Below, piece after piece: positions 58,799-64,000 of a stretch of DNA of 64,000 bases. A program made the position numbers and the translations under genes. The notes beneath the pieces were generated by a model. The model did not search any database. It had not been told where the DNA came from and saw nothing but the letters and a program-made list of their open reading frames with translations. The DNA lies in assembly GCA_021464415.1 (NCBI GenBank), contig CM038467.1:20565511-20629510 (forward strand). Direction: 5' to 3'. This DNA comes from Lonicera japonica (lineage: Eukaryota; Streptophyta; Magnoliopsida; Dipsacales; Caprifoliaceae). The first letter of the stretch is position 1. The number at the start of each line of letters is the position of its first letter.

Positions 58799-61700
58799 TT
58801 TTTTTTTTTTTTTTGAACCTTCCCTTTTGGTTTGATTTACTCCCTCCGTCCTGAATTAAGAGTCTACTTTCCTTTTCCATACATAATCAACGTACATAAG
58901 TTTTGCAGTTTTGTACTAAACCATTGATTGTGTTTATTAGAGTTCGGAGCATCCAATCCAAAACCAATTGGCTATGGATGGAGTAGCCCCTCCATCTTAT
59001 ATGTTGCTTTGTGATGATTCTTTTTTTGTAGTCTCAACATGCCCCCTCACGTGTGGCGTAATTTTGAGCCTAACACGTGGACCATTTATGTTGGGTGACG
59101 CGGACTATGTGTGGCCGTTGGGCCTTTGATTTGTGTGTATAACCTTGCTCTGATACCATATTAAGATTATAGAAAAGAGAGAAATATTTCAACAGTGTTG
59201 AGATAAATATATTCTTAAAAAATGTGAGTGTCAAACCCGGACTCTTAATTAGGAATGAAGGGAGTACTTGATATTCTGTGCCTCAGTACCCACAGTACTT
59301 GGATATCAGAGTATTTATAATTCACCACACAACTGGATCAGTGTGAAATATTTTCATTATCTTTTACTCATGAATCAGTGTATTTGCTTCGTTATTATTC
59401 GGACTGTTACTCATTGGACTATCTTTTCTTGTTCAGTGGTGCTCCTCACTTGAATATCAATCTTCAAATGAACTATTGGCCATCGCTTCCCTGCAACCTT
59501 CACGAGTGCCAGGAACCCTTATTTGACTACACATCCTCTCTGTCAGTTAATGGGAAGAAAACTGCAAAGGTAAGACTTTCTTTCCTTCTCCTAGTTCAAA
59601 TAACCCTTATAAGCTGTTTGCAAATACACTATAAGATTTCTATATTCTCTCTTTACAACTTTATGTAATTTAGTTGCAGAATGTTACAGGTGAACTATGA
59701 AGCAAGTGGTTGGGTGGCACATCAGGTGTCTGATTTATGGGCAAAAACATCCCCTGATCGAGGTGAGGCTGTGTGGGCTTTATGGCCAATGGGTGGAGCT
59801 TGGCTTTGTACTCATTTATGGGAACATTATACTTTTACAATGGACAAAGTAAGATATTACTCCGGTCCTTTCTTCTGCTTCCTTGTATTATTTAACATTG
59901 TACTTTTGCAAAGGACAAATTTCTTTAGCACTCCCTCTGTCCCAAATTTAAAGTCAACAATTCCTATTTCTGGCTTACCAAATTAAGAGTCCACTTTCAT
60001 TTTCAGAACATAATCAATGTACCAAAACTCTCGTTAGGAAACAGGTTTTGTTCTTAACGACTGGCACTAATGAAATTAGTGCAATCTTGAAAGTTGTGAA
60101 AGTCAAACATGGACTCTTAGTTGGGGACGAGAGAGTAATATATATTAAGGGTAACACAAGGCTCGGGCTAAAGTTCACGATATTTTGTGATTATAATGAC
60201 AACATAATGCCGGTCCAATATATAGACAAATGAGGTGGTTGCCTAGAGCCCCACCATCGGCAAGAATATAATTTTTAATTACTTGTTAGGAAGTGCACCC
60301 TATTTGATTATTAGTATTTTTTGTTTTACATAATTAGGATTTTCTAGAAAATAAAGCATATCCTTTGATGGAAGGATGCGCTTCATTTCTTTTGGACTGG
60401 TTGATCGAAGGTCATGGAGGATATTTAGAAACCAACCCTTCAACATCTCCAGAACACATGTTCACTGCACCTAATGGTAAGCCTGCTAGTGTGAGCTACT
60501 CATCAACCATGGATATGTCGATCATTAGAGAAGTGTTCTCAGCCGTGGTTTCTGCTGCTGAGGTACAACTCCTATTTCTATTGTTTATCATGCTTTTAGT
60601 TTCTTTTATTGAGTATTAAAATGAAGAAAATTTATTTTGAGAAGGTGTTGGGGAAAAGTAAGGATGTTATGGTAGAAAAAGTTCAGAAAGCTCAAGCGCG
60701 GCTTTATCCAACAAAAATTGCTAGGGATGGTTCCATTATGGAATGGGTATGTGAAAAGCTTGTATTTATTCATAATGCTTTGTGTTTTAATGATTCGAGC
60801 GTTGTTCTATTGCATATACAATTGTTCAAATGTAACAATTTTTTTGCTTTCAGTATTTGATGATTATTGCTGTGATGGCAGGCCCAAGATTTTGAGGATC
60901 CAGAGGTGCATCATAGGCATGTGTCGCACCTATTCGGCTTGTTCCCAGGGCATACAATAACTGTGGAAGAAACACCTGATCTCTCTAAAGCTGCAGACTA
61001 TACTCTCATTAAAAGAGGTGTGTATGAAAATTGAGTAGGAAAAAGATTTCAATCTTGCTAACTCTTGAAATTTTATGGCGTGGGAAAAGGTTTTTCTTTT
61101 TGGTATATTTTTTTAAGGGTTTTGGGGGGTTGGGGGGGATGTTGCCAGCCAAGAAGTCACGTCTCTTGCCAATATTTTTTATACTTCAAAATTTGATAAA
61201 TTTGACCTTTTAATGGAAAATAGGTGTAAAGAGGTTAAGAAAGTTTAAGCGACAATTAGAATTTTCCTTTCTTAAGGCGATTCTAATCATGCAATGTGTG
61301 GATCTTAGGCTTCTTTTTCGAAGTTTGATATCTGTTGCTAAGCCTGAATAACCATTTTAAATAAAGATTTTTGCATGGGATGTGAAACAGGGGAGGAAGG
61401 CCCGGGCTGGTCAACTACATGGAAAGCTGCATTATGGGCACGTCTTCACAACAGTGAGCATGCATATAGGATGGTGAAGCATTTGATTGACTTGGTGGAT
61501 CCTGATCATGAAGGTGATTATGAAGGAGGACTATACAGTAATCTCTTCACCGCTCACCCTCCATTCCAGATAGATGCCAACTTTGGGTAAGCAAACGCAC
61601 TACATGTTTTAACTGACAAAAAATTGCAGCCACAAAAGAACACAAATCATCATTTTATGAGTAAATCATAATCATACATGAAACATAAGAATTCCTTAGT

Positions 61701-62449
61701 ATCAAGCAACTACATGTTGTATTAATATATATATTGCTGCAAATACGAGCATTTTTTTTATAATACTTAGTAGTTGATGTTTGTGAATTTTAAATTGTAC
61801 CACATTTTGATGGGTTTATATTATAGTACTTTCCGCATTATGTTTTTTTTTTGCCACTGCACATTTTGAGTAACATATATAGCATATAATATAAAATATA
61901 CATTTTGTTAGTAATAAACTGAGGTGTCGTTAACTTCGCTTCACACCGATCCACAGCCTCCTAAACCTTGATCTTGACTAAAAAACTGTATAATATCATC
62001 TTTATTCACACTTTTCAAATATTCATTTAGTATTTCTTCAATTTAACATAGATACTTGCATATATTGATACGTAGTTGCAGATTGTTGATATGCATCCGT
62101 TGAATTTGCTAACAATTTTGCAATGGGGGGGTTGGTGTGTCTCAGTTTCTCTGCAGCAGTGTCTGAAATGCTTGTGCAGAGCACTATGAAAGATCTCTAC
62201 TTACTTCCAGCTCTTCCTCGTGATAAATGGGCGAATGGTTGTGTTAAAGGGTTGAAGGCGCGTGGGGGTGTGACGGTAAGTATCTGCTGGACTGAAGGAG
62301 ATCTTCACGAAGTTGGTCTTTGGTCCACAAATGAGAATTCTATCAAAAGATTGCACTACAGAGGAAATATTGTCATGGCAAAAATATCGTCCGGAAAAGT
62401 ATACACATTTAACAAATTGTTAAAATGCATAAATACCTACTCGCTGTAA
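55464..62449 (+). CDS. Alpha-L-fucosidase, glycoside hydrolase family 95, ten exons, 824 aa
   Basis: Plant 1,2-alpha-L-fucosidase of the Arabidopsis AXY8/FUC95A type, which trims terminal fucose from xyloglucan and other apoplastic glycans. Exons: 55464-55671, 56990-57135, 57872-58737, 59437-59569, 59690-59848, 60338-60562, 60645-60746, 60882-61017, 61391-61586, 62146-62449. All are GT/AG with matching phases (2,475 bp). N-terminal beta-sandwich from about residue 25 ([20 protein letters not shown]); (alpha/alpha)6 barrel from about 390. Conserved sites include [12 protein letters not shown] (Asn413, Asn415), TNPSTSPEH (Glu543) and QIDANFG (Asp720), which I take to match the catalytic Asn, Glu and Asp of the bifidobacterial GH95 enzyme. 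With exon 1b the protein has no signal peptide, unlike the apoplastic Arabidopsis enzyme; exon 1a would supply one. Open reading is intact throughout. Introns are large and full of Stowaway MITEs. Confidence 0.93.
57182..57328. mobile_element. Stowaway-type MITE in GH95 intron 2 (first)
   Basis: Left end CTCCCTCCACCCCAAATTTA next to TA, right end AATTAGGGAG. Internal GAATTTGGGATGTCCCG mirrors the left end. The right-hand TA has decayed to TC. Confidence 0.65.
57571..57763. mobile_element. Stowaway-type MITE in GH95 intron 2 (second)
   Basis: Left end CTCCCTTTGTTTGAAATTAA and right end TAATTTGGGATGGAAGGAG, flanked by TA. 193 bp. Confidence 0.75.
58757..58814. repeat. C(42)T(16) homopolymer run in GH95 intron 3
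   Basis: An unbroken run of about 42 C followed by 16 T starts 20 bp after the exon 3 donor. Runs of C this long are rare in plant DNA and hard to sequence, so the length is uncertain. It is outside the coding sequence; the polyproline frames over it are not real. Confidence 0.8.
58840..59264. mobile_element. Stowaway-type MITE in GH95 intron 3, with an inner retroelement fragment
   Basis: Left end CTCCCTCCGTCCTGAATTAA, right end TTAATTAGGAATGAAGGGAG, flanked by TA. The centre (about 59,030-59,160) has ATGCCCCCTCACGTGTGG and ends GCTCTGATACCATATTAAG. The complement of the latter is the tRNA-Met primer site TGGTATCAGAGC. This suggests a TRIM-like fragment nested in the MITE. Confidence 0.75.
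59941..60135. mobile_element. Stowaway-type MITE in GH95 intron 5
   Basis: Left end CTCCCTCTGTCCCAAATTTA and right end CTCTTAGTTGGGGACGAGAG, with TA on the right and a decayed CA on the left. 195 bp. Confidence 0.7.
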
Positions 62450-64000
62450 TTAAACGGATTAACCAAGATCAGATTCACATACGAGAGAGTAAAGATTAGT
62501 GGGGAAAATTGTTTTGATTCTCTGGAAAATTTTGCGAGTTCATCGATAAATCTTCATGTTTGTACTTTTCATAAGAGGTCTAGGGGACTTTATTCATATG
62601 TTGATTGCTCTTCGGCCTGTAACATTCGGCCCTTGGCGAGAGCGGGCCCAGCACCAATAATTTACTCTGTGAAAAGCAACACGTAATCTTCTAATTATTA
62701 ATATTTTGTCCTTACTATATATACATTATCAGAGAAACTGTTGGTATGTTTGGTTGAATGGCGAGAATTTTTATGCAAAAAATATTGTGAATTTCTCATT
62801 TGGCTTTGTTGAGAAAACTATTATTCCTCTTAGACTTTATTTGATAAAAAATTGAAAAATGATAGAAAAAAACTTTATTAATGTTAAGAGTTAGAAAATA
62901 AGTTGCGAGGAATGTAGTAAAATATTCTCTTACATTTCGCCCTTTTCCATTCTCCTTCAATTTTTATAGAATTTTTTTGCTATTTTTCAACTTCTCAAGC
63001 TAATGAATTGTTTTTTTCTTATCGTATTCCATCTTGTTAGGAAATGGTACCTTATTGTTCATTTAATTGGTACCTCAATCGAATTTTGAATGAATTATTT
63101 GACAAGAGAAGAAAACTCACGCTTCTAATCTTTATTTTAAAAATCAAGCTCATTATTAAGTAGAAGAAGAGAAGAATGAGAATGCTTAAGAGTAAGAACA
63201 GTTGGAGACGAGTGGATAATTAAGAGATTCAGAGGCTCAGAAGTTAGCAGTAACGGTAATTTAGAAATTTAACGTGAGAGTTAACTGTAAAAGAGGTCAA
63301 TTAATGAGTTTTGTCTCAAATGTATGTGAAGCATAATAGTTGAAAATTTTGAAGCCAAATTCAGTATTAATGGAGTCTAAAATTTGACTCTGTAAGGAAA
63401 AGGGGTACAACAATTGATAAACTTTGTTAGAACACTATTATTATATTATTAATTCATTGAATTGAACGATATTATTTATTTTTGTGGGAAATAATATTAC
63501 GATAACAATAATTCTTTGTCACAGAAAACTACTGTATTTTTATTGTTTTAAACCAAGATAAAATTTATTACGGCAAGAAACTACCTACTTTTATTTTTCC
63601 TATTTATTTTTTAAGATACTTAAATATGGATGCACGGATATACGCTTTACTTTGAGCTTACAAAATTAAAAATACTCCGTAATTAAGGGAAGTTGTTTAA
63701 CTTTTAGCTCAAAGACTAATTGAATGGGATGAAATTATTTAATCACCAAAAAGGAAAAAAAGGGTTATTTTTTTAGATATAAAATCTAGGTAGGTAGAAA
63801 GAAATGAGATTATTAACATTGTGAATACAAAAAGGTAGGCTGGCAAGAAGAAAAAGTTAGGTTTATTTAAATTTTGGAATAAATTGTTTATACATATTAA
63901 TATAGGATCGATTAAATAGATTGGTGTCACTGTACATCTGATATATTTTGTTTGTTTGTTTGTTATTTTATTAATTTAATAATTAGTATTAGTTTTTATA
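62450..64000. other. GH95 3' UTR and gene-free flank
   Basis: The first 200-300 bp should be the 3' UTR. Beyond that the sequence is AT-rich with no exon, RNA gene or well-defined transposon. Confidence 0.4.

Noticed and set aside
58608..58835. Polyproline-polyphenylalanine C-terminus on GH95 exon 3
   Set aside because: It comes from reading past the splice donor into the C/T run. The spliced frame continues to DGAPHLNIN in the next exon.
1..64000. CRISPR arrays, phage or bacterial defence systems
   Set aside because: The repeats here are transposon-derived palindromes in plant nuclear DNA, with no cas-like or phage-like genes.

Overview
This is nuclear DNA from a flowering plant, almost certainly a eudicot. 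It is AT-rich, its genes are split by many GT-AG introns, every coding gene recognised has plant-type homologues, and the space between genes is full of small plant transposons (Tourist-, Stowaway- and hAT-type MITEs, TRIM/LTR pieces, a LINE and a Copia remnant). I cannot name the species. There are no operons, CRISPR arrays, phages or bacterial systems.

Layout, left to right. 74-751 (minus): the first two coding exons of a lysosomal-acid-lipase-like triacylglycerol lipase, running off the left edge. 1024-2537: a non-autonomous transposon with an exact 8-bp target duplication, carrying arrays of short perfect palindromes. 3.9-5.4 kb: two Tourist-like MITEs. 6.4-7.1 kb: a tandem array of hairpin-forming units. 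8.6-8.9 kb: a frameshifted gamma-glutamylcyclotransferase (AIG2-like) fragment. 10.6-11.2 kb: a hAT-type MITE. 11.35-12.0 kb: a frameshifted plant basic secretory protein (metalloprotease-like) gene. 12,998-13,180 (minus): a small secreted-peptide precursor resembling the PIP/PIPL family.

14,697-29,808 (minus): a complete gene for the translesion DNA polymerase REV1. I could assemble 23 coding exons in one consistent reading frame (3,411 bp, 1,136 aa). Its introns carry LTR elements, one with a LINE nested inside it. 31.5-34.1 kb is a transposon cluster: a hAT-type MITE, a three-LTR TRIM array split by a Tourist-like MITE, then another Tourist-like MITE. 34,614-36,191 (plus) is an intact single-exon gene for a 525-aa plant protein of unknown function. 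36.2-52 kb has no host gene. It holds MITEs, a foldback element and a 4.3-kb TIR element containing half of a decayed Copia retrotransposon.

52,264-62,449 (plus): a GH95 alpha-L-fucosidase locus. One complete ten-exon gene (824 aa) starts at 55,464. A second, related first exon with a signal-peptide-like start lies 3 kb upstream and ends in the same splice phase, so it is either an alternative first exon or the stump of a tandem duplicate. The last 1.5 kb shows nothing.

The genes do not form a pathway. The most unusual material is repeat biology: a palindromic unit shared by separate TIR elements, a 16-unit hairpin array, and a tandem TRIM whose internal domain is only 17-30 bp. All exon boundaries were placed by eye from splice sites, reading frame and remembered family sequences. 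No alignment or search was run.
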